Positions 63,923 through 64,000 of a stretch of 64,000 bases of DNA are shown here, in pieces; positions within the stretch are counted from its first letter, which is position 1; each line of letters starts with the position of its first letter. The stretch comes from Marivita sp. GTDB lineage: Bacteria; Pseudomonadota; Alphaproteobacteria; Rhodobacterales; Rhodobacteraceae. Below the pieces are notes generated by a model. The model had not been told where the DNA came from. It did not search any database and was given only the letters and a program-made list of their open reading frames with translations. The position numbers and the translations under genes were made by a program. The stretch spans positions 91,382 through 155,381 of the forward strand of contig NZ_JALEGT010000120.1 of assembly GCF_022763305.1 (NCBI RefSeq). The letters are read 5' to 3'.

Positions 63923-64000
63923 GGTTTGGCGGTGACCTACTCTCCCACGTCTTGAGACGCAGTACCATTGGCGCGGTGGCACTTAACGGCCGGGTTCGGA
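63923..64000 (-). rRNA. 5S rRNA, 3' part (continues beyond window)
   Basis: The reverse strand reads the 5S 3' half: CGGCCGTTAAGTGCCACCGC, CCAATGGTACTGCGTCTCAA and GACGTGGGAGAGTAGGTCAC, then CGCC near 63926. The 5' half and presumably the 23S-16S genes lie to the right. The 3' boundary is estimated from the end of the terminal stem. Confidence 0.93.

Overview
The window is a GC-rich chromosomal segment from an alphaproteobacterium, most likely a marine Rhodobacterales (Roseobacter-type) organism. Evidence: the argS / SPOR protein / nagZ / scpA / scpB gene order, the two-domain dCTP deaminase, the bolA-grxD pair, an aglEFGAK cluster with its LacI regulator, several small proteins typical of this group, and the bacterial 5S rRNA 3' part at the right end. 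No prophage, IS element, CRISPR array or tRNA was recognised.

Layout. 1-9.8 kb: housekeeping (dcd end, scpBA, nagZ, SPOR protein, argS, a CPA1-type antiporter, dgt, erpA). 9.8-11.5 kb: an unrecognised two-gene unit, in which a 181-residue protein built of eight FTSGS modules with a 20-residue period precedes a 357-residue helical protein. 11.6-14.6 kb: a DnaA-box-like cluster, xthA, a tightly overlapping bolA / 34 aa / 45 aa / grxD operon, and zapA with a coiled-coil partner. 14.8-25.3 kb: transketolase, a 450-bp array of palindromes, a DUF808 membrane protein and a DoxX protein, and two GAPDH paralogues that differ at the NAD/NADP-selecting residue. Between the two GAPDH genes lie an MFS transporter, a PepSY / cytochrome b561 / membrane-LuxR operon and a gene resembling ribosome-inactivating N-glycosidases. 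25.4-27.4 kb: a CcdAB-like toxin-antitoxin pair, a DUF1127 protein, coaD and a CBS protein.

27.5-35.4 kb: a valine-degradation region (LysR regulator, mmsA, two tandem paralogues of unknown function, a YbdK-type ligase, isobutyryl-CoA dehydrogenase, 3-hydroxyisobutyryl-CoA hydrolase, mmsB). 35.5-41.2 kb: a Hint-domain surface or secreted protein whose ribosome-binding site lies in a hairpin arm, uvrA, and three small basic, probably DNA-binding proteins. 41.2-51.3 kb: alpha-glucoside uptake and use (aglEFGAK, aglR, GH1 beta-glucosidase, glucokinase) with two perfect LacI-type operators. 51.3-63.2 kb: a galactoside system with an ABC transporter, GH4 alpha-galactosidase, GH42 beta-galactosidase, SDR sugar dehydrogenase, SMP-30 lactonase, and KDGal kinase and aldolase, opposite an IclR regulator. 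This is a De Ley-Doudoroff route lacking only its dehydratase in the window. The right end has a PagL-type lipid A deacylase, a small candidate gene and the 3' part of a 5S rRNA.

Items most worth a second look: the FTSGS repeat protein and its partner, the palindrome array at 16.9-17.3 kb, the RIP-like gene at 23.4-24.1 kb, the small overlapping membrane ORFs between bolA and grxD, and the SDR with Asn in place of the catalytic Lys.
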